From positions 30,963,770 to 31,027,769 of the forward strand of contig JAFMSR010000010.1 in the NCBI GenBank assembly GCA_022818135.1: DNA of 64,000 nucleotides, read 5' to 3'. A model generated the notes under the pieces. The model saw nothing but the letters and a program-made list of their open reading frames with translations. It was not told the DNA's origin and searched no databases. Position 1 is the first letter of the stretch. Each line of letters begins with the position of its first letter. A program made the position numbers and the translations under genes. The stretch is from Saxidomus purpurata. Lineage: Eukaryota; Mollusca; Bivalvia; Venerida; Veneridae. Of this stretch, positions 22,185 to 44,452 are shown one piece after another.

Positions 22185-23045
22185 CCCAAACAGAAACAGG
22201 ACTGTATACCACAGATGTGTTGATATGAGCTTACAGCATGTACATTACAAGTTGATATTCCAACAGTTTCTATAGAAACAAGGTGCACTTATGGTTGGTT
22301 CACTTCTGTATTTGTGCAATCTGGTTTGATTGTTGCAGCCTCAGGAATGCTTGGAATGCATGACAATTTGATGTCTTGTAAAAACAAGAGTAGAGGACCC
22401 TTTCCATGCAATTGTGCATAAATGCAACTTTGTACTACAGTTCTGTAGTTACTAGCCATGGATAATTTGGCCATAGTGACTGGTGCAACGTTATTGCTTG
22501 TTAGCGCTACATGTACTTTTCTATCCTATTTCAATTCTTAAATCGAGAATTCCATATTTGTTAGGAATGATAAGATGAAGTTACTGATTTTGTGCATCAA
22601 ACCATTGTTTATTTAATTAAGCCGATACATATTGTGAGCAATGTGTAAAACAGATTTAATTTTTATTCTAACATGACCAAAACCACAAATAAGTCAATGA
22701 AATGGTTTTATCTTTAATGCAGAAAATTGCATCAAACTGATATGACATCATTTTTGACATACTGGTTGCTGTGCATCAAACCATTTTTGTGTGTGCAAAA
22801 TTTACAATGCTTTGTTTCTCTACATGATCAAAAACTTGTTTTTTATGTGATTGTTTATGTTAGTAGTTGGTTTAACTGCTAATTAGGAACCTTGCTTGTA
22901 TATAAGAATAATCTTGATCTCTATATTTCATTGGTCCGTCCATTTCCACTTGCTGCCTCAAACAGTTTTAAATTATGTACAGAATTTCAATGCATTACAT
23001 AATATATGACTTCGATTACTGAAAATAAATGTATTGAACAGGAAT
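22185..23045 (+). other. DNAAF3: DNAAF3 3' UTR (predicted)
   Basis: Non-coding sequence between the stop codon and a consensus AATAAA at 23024-23029, followed by T-rich sequence suitable for cleavage. The exact end is inferred. Confidence 0.6.
23024..23029 (+). terminator. Polyadenylation signal AATAAA for DNAAF3
   Basis: Consensus hexamer about 840 nt after the stop, with a GT/T-rich stretch (TTATGTTTTGATT) just downstream. Confidence 0.6.
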
Positions 23046-23276
23046 TATGTTTTGATTATATTACTTTCATACTAGCCAAGGGGGGTGTTCTGAGCACTAG
23101 AAGATCATTTAGATTTCAAAACTTACGCAGTTATACTCGTGGAAGCTACCACTAGAAGTAAGCAGCCATCTGTTGCCTTAAGGGGCTGGTTTTGTTAAAT
23201 CTTAGTCAGTTAAATAGATAACATGTACATCTGCATTAAGCTGCCGATAGCTTTAATTTCCCATTGCTACTTTATA

Positions 23277-23542
23277 CCAGGGGTCATATTCCAGTAGCAT
23301 CTTAGGTCAAATCTTAAGATTTTCCTTAAACTTAACAATTTCCTTAAGAAGATAATTTAAAAAAGAGAATGTGCATTGCAGCATGTTGAAAATTTATTAA
23401 ATCTTCCATGACCATTTTCTATAATGATGATGAAATTACACACAATCATTTACTTTTATGCGAAATATAATAATTAAAAAATTTGGACTTATGTTAAAAT
23501 ACTTGAGAAATCACTAAGATGCTACTGAAATATGACCCCTGG
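23277..23542 (+). mobile_element. 260-bp MITE, copy 2 (intergenic)
   Basis: Perfect ends CCAGGGGTCATATT ... TATGACCCCTGG; interior highly similar to copy 1 at 14964. Lies just downstream of DNAAF3. Confidence 0.9.
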
Positions 23543-23599
23543 ACTAGATCTACTGTGGACTGCAGCATCCTTTAAGGGAAAGGTTAACACTGCAAGCAC

Positions 23600-24130
23600 A
23601 GAAATGTCTTGTGACAACAAGATGACTTGTTAACTGTGAACTACAAACCCAGTTGAAAATGGAAATTGGTCAGAATGTTTGTCTCAATGATTTTTATGTC
23701 CAGTTGAAATCTGGGTCACTTGGGTCAAAAACTAGGTCAGTAGAACAAATCAAGTTAAAACCTGGTTTACACTCTAGTGGCCAATTTAATACTGAATTGT
23801 CCTGAAATTTTGACAGAGTATTTGTCTAGATGCTTTTTAGGTCAAGATTGAATGTGGATCACCTGGGATTGAAAACTATGTCATCAGTTCAAATCCAAGT
23901 AAAAACTTGTTAATACTCTTGTCGTCACATTTCTTTGCTAATCATCATGTAAATTGGCCAGAATGTTTGTCTTGTCAGGATAAAACGGAATATTTGTGTT
24001 TATGATGTTTAGTTTAAGGATGATTTTTGGTCACATTGGGTCATAAGTCGGTCATGTACTCTGGTGAGTGGTATAGAACCATCTTGTTATCGCAAACTTC
24101 TGTATGAAAAACTATACAGTCAAATTTTTT
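23600..24130. repeat. Degenerate dispersed repeat (GGGTCAAAAACTAGGTCA type)
   Basis: Multiple copies of phrases such as GGTCAGAATGTTTGTCT and CACTTGGGTCAAAAACTAGG, related in reverse complement to the repeat at 24226-24580. Confidence 0.6.
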
Positions 24131-24888
24131 GGCATTCTGAAGCACATTAGAACAGGGTCATCTTTCTGCAAGTACTTACCTTCATAAACAAAGTAGATAG
24201 AAGACAGTTGTTTGAATCAAGAGGGCCATGATGGTCCTATATTGCTCACCCGAGTACCATTGCCCCAAAAAGAAAGGAAAGTACTGTAGGTGAAAAGGTC
24301 AAGATTAAGGTAAGCCGAGGACAAATATGAAACCTGCTTGCTAAAGTGAACACAGTCAAAATTTCATTACTATTGTTTCAAAAACAAGGAAGTAGGTCAA
24401 AAGGTCGAGATTAACATATCTGGTGACCTTTTTTTTACTCGATGTGACCCAGCCTCAAAATTGACCAGTGTCAAGACAAACATTCTGACCAATTTTCATA
24501 ACATGTGGCTTCTAGTGTTCACAAGGTTTATCTAAGATTCATTCTAGTGACCTAGTTTCGACCCCACATGACCCAGTTTACAACCGCTAACGAAATTGAT
24601 TAGAGTCAGGAGGTTTACCGATAACATCAAAAGCAATGCACAAATGTTTGAAGATTGCCGACTCGCTTGTCAACGTAGCTATGGAAGCACCGCCCAATAT
24701 TGGTTTCCTTAACTCCGCCTTTTATCAGTTTTTTGACAATTACCGATCAATACTATACTAGTTACATGTAATACTTTATGAGCGATGACTTTAGCCTGTA
24801 TATGGTGCAGACATTAAGCCAAACTGGCCATTCTATGTCTCTTGTTTAAATGAAAGCTGCCGAAACATATGTCAAATTAATGGACATG

Positions 24889-24890
<2 letters not shown>

Positions 24891-24930
<40 letters not shown>
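24891..24930 (+). repeat. (AC)n microsatellite
   Basis: Uninterrupted AC dinucleotides except one AC-to-GC change near the end. Confidence 0.97.
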
Positions 24931-24932
<2 letters not shown>

Positions 24933-25250
24933 TTGAGGGAACGGGTAACAACATGCAGAGGCAGATAATTACTAAAACTTTAACATGTAACTATCGTTGT
25001 GTCGGGTATTGCTCACATTTTGGTGTAGAAACGTGTACGAACGATAAAGAAAACATTTTAAAAAATATCACAACAATAAAACGACGGGCGTTTTTACGGC
25101 GGGAAAACGCCGGTGAAAAATTGTGTGTGGTGAAAAACTGAATTGGCTTTCAACACATGAATTGTGTTTTTGCCTACCTTCATATATCTGTAATTTATTG
25201 TATTTCTATGACATACATGATAAACTCACTGCGGTCAAAAAAACAAAGAA

Positions 25251-25430
25251 AAGGGCAGTGGTGGTGTAACCTCTGGCGTCTGCCGCTCATTCCGGAGGCC
25301 GTTTCGGTTCGAGCCCAACTGGGTTTCACGACCGTATCTCCTCATTTGATACCAGTACTATTTCTCCAGGAAACGGACTCGCGAGTTTCTCGATAAACTA
25401 CAAGCTTTCTTCACAATCGAGCTAAAATAA
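25251..25430 (+). repeat. tRNA-derived SINE
   Basis: A-box-like TGGTGTAACCTCTGG and a good B box (GGTTCGAGCCC at 25306-25316), then a non-tRNA body (ATACCAGTACTATTTCTCCA...) ending AGCTAAAATAA. The same body occurs inverted at 30803-30947. Confidence 0.75.
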
Positions 25431-25535
25431 TTAGTATAAACTAAATAACGTGTTCGCGGAGAGACGTTTAATATAATTATATAGTTAAAATCAATGTAGT
25501 TAATTGTACACATACGATACTGATAAACATGGCAT

Positions 25536-26012
25536 GTGTATCTTACTTACAAAACAATACAAATTCTCATGCGTAGCTCTTTTCAAATTCCGTGGAGTTA
25601 CATTGATAAACATTTCTGTACGGAATCACCCATTTGCATGAAGGGTATTTGTTCACGCCATGTTAAAGATACATTTAAATCCATTCTTTATACATCGACA
25701 CAATATATGAAATGTACTCGGCCCCTAACACCTGTATGTAAACATCAATATTTGTTCATAAAGCTCAAATTGTATTCAGCAATTGATACCTGGCAATTGA
25801 GATATTGTACACCCTTATTTCTAGCGGTGATTTTAATAATAGAATCTTCTGCTTTATGTAGTACAATGTATCTACAAAAACGGGTATTAGGCTCTGATTA
25901 TGAAAAATATAATCATTCGAAAACCTATCATGATAATTTGAACAGTAGAATAACCGTCGCGTGCATGTTAAGAAGTCTTGATGATCGTTTTTCCCGTGCA
26001 GTAAAGATATAA
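25536..26012 (+). CDS. Unassigned 158-codon open frame inside the TIR element
   Basis: Longest uninterrupted frame in the 24.58-26.40 kb element. No recognisable domain; Cys/Tyr/Lys/Ile-rich with one short hydrophobic stretch (FLAVILIIESSALC). An opposing 106-codon frame overlaps it. In AT-rich DNA this length can arise by chance, so coding status is doubtful. Confidence 0.2.
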   Translation: MYLTYKTIQILMRSSFQIPWSYIDKHFCTESPICMKGICSRHVKDTFKSILYTSTQYMKCTRPLTPVCKHQYLFIKLKLYSAIDTWQLRYCTPLFLAVILIIESSALCSTMYLQKRVLGSDYEKYNHSKTYHDNLNSRITVACMLRSLDDRFSRAVKI

Positions 26013-26401
26013 ATAAGGTATAGTTAGATTTTATGCATTGTGCCGTGACTGCACTTTTATATTCTATGAATAGGTCATAGCTCACAAGTCAAAATCCTGC
26101 TATAATACCGTCGCCGACAAAAATGGATTCATTTAACAATTCCCTATAACAAAACATGTTGAAACTCTGACCTATGTTACTATAGCGGTTTTCATACTTA
26201 CGACATATTTTATCACGTTATCAGTAAATATTGATTGACAGCATACCTGTATAAAATTGCGTCGCTCTCATTGGAGCGGCGTTATAAAGCATTGTGCTTT
26301 CTTTGAAGATGTGATCAGCTGTCGCCGAAATGAACTCTGACCGTTACATTTTGACTTGTGCTGAATTCACGCCCCTCTAATCAATTTCGTTAGCGGTTGT
26401 A

Positions 26402-29208
26402 TAACTTGTCAGCTACTTTTCATCACAATTGGGTACACAATGTAGCTTCTAGAGTGTTAAAAGCCTTTTCTATGACATGACATTGGCGAGTTTAAAAGGG
26501 GAGTTTATCTCTGGTTTATTCGGAAGCTGTATGTGTACCTTCCTACACATCGAATTGGCTCAACAAGTCTCTGCAAGTAGACAACTTTCATTCACAAAAT
26601 GAGGACTTAAGACAGGAATCAGGAAATGGGAGAAGTTAATTGTATGTATCTCTCATCAATGAACAAATTCGATCTCAGGTCTGGTTGTTTTACAAAACTG
26701 CTTAAATCCACACCCTATTATGGGTTATTACTGCTTATATTTCAATTAATAAATGTCTACTGGTAATGTGAAGTCTGATCAAGGTCTAAACCATGTAGTT
26801 TGTGATTTTAATTCCACATCTTATGACCAGTAAATGGCAATGTCAAATTTGTTTTTAAAAAAAACACCACCTTACTATATGTTTATCTTGGAACTTAAAT
26901 TATGTCCTACAAAACACATTAAAGAGCAAAGTCTTTGGGACAAAAATTTAGAAAAACAAACAAAAGAAAATGTCTGTTACAGAGTTTATTTACAAATATA
27001 AATATTTGGCATCTAGTAACATATAACAAAACTGATCATCACAGGCATGAAAGACAGGCAATGGTCCCTAGCACCATTATAATTACGGTAAAATCAGAAA
27101 TGGCTGTACATGGTTTATTTGTGCGGCATTTTGTCATTGTATTAAAAAAGAATCTTGTGCCTTCAGTGTGACAAAGTTGTAACTCTTATTAACATAATAA
27201 AATTACCACTTCATTAGACTCTCGCTGTACAATCTCTAACTGTACAATCTCTAACAATGCAACACAAGCATATACTTACACGGCATGATGCATCTATCAG
27301 AATAACAAATTGAAACACTTTGTATACACAAATGAAAACAAGTTTTTTTTTCTGAATACTGACTTACAAAGTAGTAAATGTGAAGTACATGTAATGAATA
27401 ATACAAAGTTGTTGCTCTGACCAAGGTCAACAGATTCGTAAAACGCCAGAGTATGCATATGAATTGTCTAATGTACATTTCTGTACTCACCTATCGATTT
27501 CCAACTGATGGCATAAGCTAGTAAATATATTTGGCTACATACCCGGATCTATAATGATACAATACTGATGTTATACCAACCCATCTCCAAAAGCTATTCA
27601 CATAATAACTATCTTTAGTTAGTGACTTGGGATGATATCAGCAATTTCAACATAAAAGCAATTGTTAGGCCTATCTTTTGTGTAGATGATCATTTAACCT
27701 TGGTGATTCCAAAAGACATGGAATACACTGCACTAAGGCATAAAATAAATAACAATACATCTTTAAATCATCTAAAACTAGAAGGACGTGATTTATCTTT
27801 AAAGAGGACTCATTATTCTACGATCACTCTTGACTCGCTAATTAATCAGTAATTAAATTTTCCTTCAAGGTAATAGAGTTCTGTATGCAATTGAATACTT
27901 TCCATTCAATACTGAGACAAAAATCAAAGGTTATAACAGGGGTAATTCTAAATTAAGGCATTCAAGAGTTACAATTTTTGCACACTGCCTTTCCCTTCAA
28001 TGTTCCCAACGATTACATTGGAAGTTTGCACTTATTCCTAATCAAAGTTGTCATGCTATACTCAGGAAAAAGAAGAAGTAACAAAGATCGACATAAAAGA
28101 ACAAAGCAAGCTATTATTATGGTTTCTGCAGAATACAGTTTTCCAGACTGTCCCTGTATTTGTACAAAGTTCCAATAAATTCTCTGCAATGTTTTTCAAA
28201 ATTAGTTAATTCCTATAATGTTATCCAAATTTATAATTTGGGACTTCACTGGAAATATGGGCAATAAAAGTTCATATATATAATCCACATTCTGTTTTCA
28301 TGCAGCAGTATAATACTTTAAATGGTATCCTAAAATATTTTCCATTATAAAATGTGTATGCCATTTTTAAGCAAAAACATGCATTTGCATAAATGTACTT
28401 CTAAAACATAGCTCAATAAAATGGATTACCACGACTTTTATGAAAATGAAACATAAAAAGATGGATAAAACACCAGTTAAAATATTATGGTACACACATA
28501 GTTTCTCTCTCTGTTTTGTAGACTTGTAAATCATACCTACACCTATACTGAATCCCACCATCAGACACCTCACATGACAAAATTAATTTGTAAAATTCTT
28601 TCACTGTTTAAACTGGCTTTAAGCAGAGCTGATTTATTGTATCATGTAAAATTAACAACAACCTCTTATATTTTATTAAAAGGCATTCAATCAAATACAT
28701 GTTAATAAAGTTCACATTACAGCCATCATGAATTATCTTATTCAACACCCATAAAGACCTTTATAACAATACATTTGCCAAAGTTCTTATAAACCTGATA
28801 AAAGGGTAACTCTTTATTTTTTGTTAAACAAGTTGTTACTTTAATAATCTCACAAAATTGAAGCCCCTTCTACACAATGAAGGTAGCTATAGCATGGCTG
28901 AGTGCCAAATTCCAGGCCACCCATTTATATACTTACAGCGCAACTCATGTCGGCTTAAAATAAAATGTTTTTAAAAATTGAAATGCCCCTATCTAACAAT
29001 CTTTCCTAATACACACACTTACTTAAAATTAAGGAAGTACCCACAAATTACTGTAAAAAATGCAGCTAAAATAGTTAAAATCTAGTATCATTTATTTAAT
29101 GTTTACAATGAGCCTGATATAACAGCGAAACTTCAACATAAAAAGGTTGTTTCATTTATCACAGATTAAATATGGTTTATGATATCTTTGTACTGCCATT
29201 GTTTCTGA
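26402..29208. other. Intergenic / probable DEF8 3' UTR, no gene seen
   Basis: AT-rich. Several minus-strand AATAAA hexamers (for example at 28633-28638 and 26985-26990 in reverse complement) could end the DEF8 transcript, but none can be chosen from sequence alone. The short frames present have no recognisable content. Confidence 0.5.
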
Positions 29209-39678
<10,470 letters not shown>

Positions 39679-39776
39679 TGTGTATTACATCTCTGATCAA
39701 ATATCTCAAGTCTATAATATTTCTGATACCAAATACTGTCACTATTACAGGGCATTTCAACACAGCATTATGGCCC
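39679..39776 (-). other. DEF8: DEF8 5' UTR segment (predicted)
   Basis: A good acceptor (TAATATTTCAG) precedes 39776 on the minus strand, so a non-coding upstream exon probably exists. That exon and the promoter were not located. Confidence 0.4.
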
Positions 39777-40590
39777 CTGAAATATTAAATTACAATTAGA
39801 TTTAGATCAATAGAACTGTATGATAAGGTGTGAATTTGGCCCTAGACCACTATTCTGTCCAGACACACTATTTCTATGAAACAACCATCTTTTCATGTCT
39901 AACCAGCCACTTGCAGAAACAAGTTTCACAGATATTTAATTAAGGGCCTTTAGAGGACACATTCTGGCCAAAGCTTATCTGAATGTCTTTTAACAATGTG
40001 TTAATAAGCGAGTTAGTAACCTATGCATGACGTCTACAGCAGTATAGTATAACAGCAAACAGCTGCATCAAATCGGTAACTTTATAGAAAAGAACTCCTC
40101 AACCCCTTAAGGCCTTGGTTTTGGAAGGGTCAACACTCTTGCAGCAAAGGCACTGCTACTTGCAATAAATTAAATGAATGTTTGACAATTGGTTCCAAGA
40201 ATGCATAGCTATGTAAGACTTTGAGAGCCAAACCTAAATGGTTTATCAAGGGATAATATTAATTTCAAAGCAAGGACAGAGAACAGTTCAACTATTAAAC
40301 TTTGGTTTTTCTTGATTTTATTCAAATACCTCAAACTGCATTGTATGTCTTAGATTATGGTATATATCATTATTTCAAACAATATTAAATATAGAATATA
40401 CAGGAACACAGCCAAACCTGTAACATGTACAGAGGTGTGGATATTTGTCCCCGGACAAGTGAGATGTAAAAATCCACTTGTCCGAGGTCAAAATTCACTT
40501 GTCCAAACTTCCACATTAAAACCAAAGTTAAACAAACAACATGAACAAGGACCAGGTTAGATTTTTTATTTTAACATCTGAGGTAAACAT
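39777..40590. other. No gene seen; region upstream of DEF8
   Basis: AT-rich sequence. A short inverted motif (GGACAAGTG / CACTTGTCC, 40453-40505) is present. A DEF8 promoter or 5' exon could lie here or beyond 41 kb, but none is evident. Confidence 0.4.
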
Positions 40591-41620
40591 CAGGGCGTCC
40601 GGTAGGCTTTGAATCTCAAGGGTCATTGACTCTTCAGCCTAAATTTTCAAGGGTCAAAATCAAATTTTTCAAGAGTCAAGGTGAGATTTTTAAGGGTCGA
40701 ACCATGGGTCATAGGGTTTCCAGTCTTATACATCATATTTTATTTCTGTTTGTGTTCTGAAGCTCTACTGTTATGTTTTCGAAAAATTCTTAAATCAGAT
40801 AAATGTAGCTGCTGATCGCTTTCCAGTCTCAAATGTACATTGTTTCCCGTTTGTCACATATTTTTGCGACCTCGCCTGTCAGCGATTTCCGTCTTTTTTC
40901 CTCGATTTTATTGGAATTAACAAATACTGAAGCTTATTTCTCACGAATTTATAAATATTATTATCTTATTTATCTTTCAATATTTATTTTTTCGTGCAGG
41001 ATGGCAAAGAAAGGCTCTTAGAAGTGAAAATTACGTCTATAACAATTTGCAAGTTAAACTTTCAACACATAAGTCAATATAAATACTGTACGCTCTTACA
41101 ATTAATTTAAACTCACGACGATAAGACACTTGAATATATTACTCGTCTAGGCCACCACACAAACATCCAGTTATTATCTAATTTAAGTGTCACAATCATC
41201 TACTAATTTAATGATGCGCATACTCTTTTGATTGCATCATTTATATGCCACGTTTACACATATATCGATGCCGAACATGTGTTTATTGTTTGTCAATTAA
41301 ATCCAATCATCCGTTGACTACGTCATTACCAAAGCCCAGACAATGGGCATGTGCTTGATCGTCGCTGATTAGATTAAAGCAAGTAGATTAAAATAAAGCT
41401 CCGCCTCCGTTCTCACTTTCTGACGCGTCAACGGTTGCAACGGTCTGAGTGTTTGGAATTAACAACTTGATTGACACGTACGCCAAGGAATCGACACATG
41501 AATGAACATTCCTACGGGTCAAATATGACTCGTCGGGCATTTTTATTGCGGGTCAAATACTGATATTTCGAAATTTTCACGGGTCAAAACCCGGGAGCTC
41601 GGGTCTACCGAACGCCCTGG
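40591..41620. mobile_element. 1.03-kb CAGGGCG-ended TIR element
   Basis: Ends CAGGGCGTCCGGTAG and CTACCGAACGCCCTGG are inverted repeats with one mismatch. AACAT flanks both sides. Both subterminal zones contain several AAGGGTCA/CGGGTCAAA repeats. CAGGG ends recall hAT elements, but no transposase is encoded. Confidence 0.7.
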
Positions 41621-41664
41621 AACATAATGGACACGTTGGTAATATAATATATATATAATTTTGT

Positions 41665-41850
41665 ATCTGTGATGAAGACTCAAGAGCTGGACTTGTAATC
41701 CAGGGATTGCATGTTCGATCCCCCACTTCTCCACTAACTGAACTAATGGTCTTTAAGATGAAACCTTAAACCGCATATTAATGTACTGTGGGTGTCTATG
41801 GAATGGGACGTAAGTCGGTTATTTAAGTCGGTTAAAAGCTATACATAGCT
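41665..41850 (+). repeat. tRNA-derived SINE-like sequence
   Basis: GAGCTGGACTTGTAATCCAG, then GCATGTTCGATCCCC, looks like an anticodon arm plus B box. A non-tRNA tail follows. It is not a complete tRNA cloverleaf. Confidence 0.5.
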
Positions 41851-42189
41851 TATGTTTACATGTTATTGTAACATGCCGACAGAAAATAAACTTTGTATTT
41901 GTATTTGGGACGTGTTCTGTATCTTGCACCATCCTTTGAAATCTAAAATAATTAAAATTCTTCTGGGGATGTTGGTCATATGGATTATCAAGCGCTTGTG
42001 GACGATGTTTTTTTACCAGTGTCTAGAAAATTTGCATGTTATACTTCAAATGTAAGTTCTTCAAAGCTGTAGACTAAGCAGACTAAGATTGTTTACAAAA
42101 TGCTTAATGTCCTGTATGTGAAAATGGCAGCAAAAAAGCATGCATTGGTACTGCACTGGGTATTTTGGTTGTTCCACAGCGTGTGCTGG

Positions 42190-43224
42190 CAAGGTCTTTC
42201 AAATAGTATGGTCCGGAAACGAGAGTAATACGATAAATAACTTGCCTCGGATCACGTGACAAACATCCGGGTACCCGCCATTTTGGAAAAAGAAAGAAAA
42301 TATTGAAACTTTATATCTACGTATATCTCGATATTTTACCAATCAATTTGACCAACAAAGAGATCCTTAATACAATATATGCATTCCCTTATCATAATAT
42401 GACATTATTTTTTCCCAATGTTTTGGTTTAGATAGATTTACGCATTGGAAAGTTGACTTGATATGAACGTTTTTTTTCACAAATGGCAACAGGCAAACAA
42501 AACCGACCTAATTTTAGCGCTTCTTTCCTACTTGCATGGTGTTCATGGGATTGATGTTACATCTTTTTCTCATAGATTTAAGTCTAATGTACGTCTGTTA
42601 TGTCTTAGATTTCGTATTTCACCCGCATTTTAATTTTCTGGGACGGTTAGATCCGATCAAAATCTAAAAAATGGCGTCACTGGTGAATTTTTTCGCGATT
42701 CGGTGATATTTTGTGCACAGTTTTTCACTGTATATTTAGGGTCAAATGATAGAAAATTGCTAATTAAAATGTAAATTAAGGGTTATATTTTGTTTGTTAT
42801 GAATTAGATTTTCGTTTTTTTATTTAATAACATAATAACGTACAGTTTTGTAAGACCAATATCGCGAGTCAAATTACCATCCATCGCTTAAAAACGCAGA
42901 AAGACGGAACAGCATGGACCGTGTTTAACTCCGGGTTTTAAACAAAAGTTTATTATATATGAGGTTTTAATTTCACAGTTTTACAGGAAATTTTCTCAGC
43001 TTTACAATTATACCATTTTTAAAATTAAAATTGGTATTTAAATGACAAAATGACGGGCAGTTTTGCATACAACTATCGGACAAAATACCAGTTAACTCGC
43101 TCGGCGTGATAAATACACGTGTGATAATCGCTTCCAGGTAAAAATCGATAACCGAGACAAGATTATCAGTACGATAAGACGTTTATAGAGGGCGTTTCTA
43201 GACCATACTATTTGAAAGACCTTG
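42190..43224 (+). mobile_element. About 1-kb TIR DNA element, copy B
   Basis: Ends CAAGGTCTTTCAAATAGTAT and its reverse complement, flanked by the 7-bp duplication GTGCTGG (42183-42189 and 43225-43231). Its interior is the reverse complement of copy A at 8421-9399. The end bases C-A-A-G-G fit the loose hAT pattern, but the family is not certain. Confidence 0.88.
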
Positions 43225-43231
43225 GTGCTGG

Positions 43232-44307
43232 TAAACCCCCATAGCGTTACGATCAACATAGAGACTTTTTCAATATATCAATATTCATATAGAAAAAACA
43301 AATTCAATTTTTTTTTTCGTTTAAAAATTATAACTAGTGGTTCTAATTGTTGTTTTTTGTTTGTTTTGTTTTTTTAAGGGCACCAAGGCTGGACATACAC
43401 CTGTGTACTGTAGATAGCTTTTGACCAACAAGAAAGTTTATTAGCTAGAGTCAGTGTACCCGGTTTCGTACTGTACGCGGTTTCGCACACCTTGCAGTTT
43501 TATGTACAATAGAGTTAAATATTTGGGTAAATAAAGCGTAGCAAAGTTCACTGATACTCCGGAAATGAATGAATCACCTCCCCTTGTTGTCTTCAAAAGC
43601 CTAAAAGTGATACTAACAAATGTTAGTTAGATTATCTTCCCTTGTTACTGCTTAAAGTATGTTAGGCTCACGCGTTATATATAGTATATGTATCTTATTC
43701 TGTTCATACTGTTCAGAGACCGTTTATGTTAAACCATATGGTTTATTTGGTACATTTGAATTATGTTTTCCCGTTTCGGTATTGTTGAAAAAATATATGC
43801 GGATGCACAGGTTCTATATAATTATCAAAAACACTACAGTACTGTATTTCGTAAGTCTTTTAATTTATGTCGAAGAGGTGAATTGACTTGGGGTGAAACG
43901 TCTAGGAGGTAATTCACCTGTAATTCAATTTGAGCACATAATAAAGTTTCTTTGTGTTAATTACAAAAGTATCAAGCAATACAACACATAAATCAAAATC
44001 AGAAATTAGTTATATTTGAGGTAATAGGTCTATTCCGAAGAGGAAATTAACAGAGGTGGCAAACAAAACTAAATACAAACAAAAGCAATCTAAAAGACAA
44101 AATAGCGAAACAAACTAAAAAAATAGCAATATCAAAAATTCCACGGAGGCTACAGAACTAAAACTGATCAGGCGCTTCCTAAGGATTTATCAGTATTCAT
44201 AACTTATTCTATGTACTTAATAATTATAATCCAAATCAATGTACATTGTAATAATATGCAAAGTTGCGTTCCACATACGAATAAGTATTTAGCGTAGACA
44301 ACATAAT
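43232..44307. other. No gene seen
   Basis: AT-rich intergenic sequence with short frames lacking recognisable content. Confidence 0.5.
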
Positions 44308-44452
44308 AGGGTTATTAGTATAGTAACGTGATCCAGCATGCCGGATTTGCTCGAGTCGTGCGTCGGATCATACGAGTGCGTAGCACGAGTTTGATCCGAC
44401 CTCGACGAGAGCCAATCCGGCTTATGGATCACATTACTATACTAATAACCCT
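44308..44452. mobile_element. 145-bp palindromic MITE
   Basis: Arms AGGGTTATTAGTATAGTAAC and its reverse complement. The centre holds a second, CpG-rich inverted repeat (CGGATCATACGAG / GTTTGATCCG). Confidence 0.8.

Larger units (their letters stand above)
24581..26399. mobile_element. 1.8-kb TIR DNA element with TA target site
   Basis: The ends are inverted repeats identical over about 25 bp (CAACCGCTAACGAAATTGAT... and its exact reverse complement), flanked by TA on both sides. Inside are an (AC)n tract, a SINE, and an unassigned 158-codon frame. TA duplication suggests a Tc1/mariner-like mechanism, but no DDE/D catalytic motif was recognised. Confidence 0.8.
24226..26470 (+). repeat. AAGAGGGCC-type dispersed repeat, split by a younger insertion
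   Basis: Starts AAGAGGGCCATGATGGTCCT and contains GACCAATTTTCATAACATGT. It breaks off at 24580 and resumes at 26402 (AACTTGTC...), because the TIR element at 24581-26399 has inserted into it. Confidence 0.6.

Noticed and set aside
27622..28178. Plus-strand frames of 76 and 66 codons downstream of DEF8
   Set aside because: Lie in probable DEF8 3' UTR/intergenic AT-rich DNA. No splice partners or similarity.
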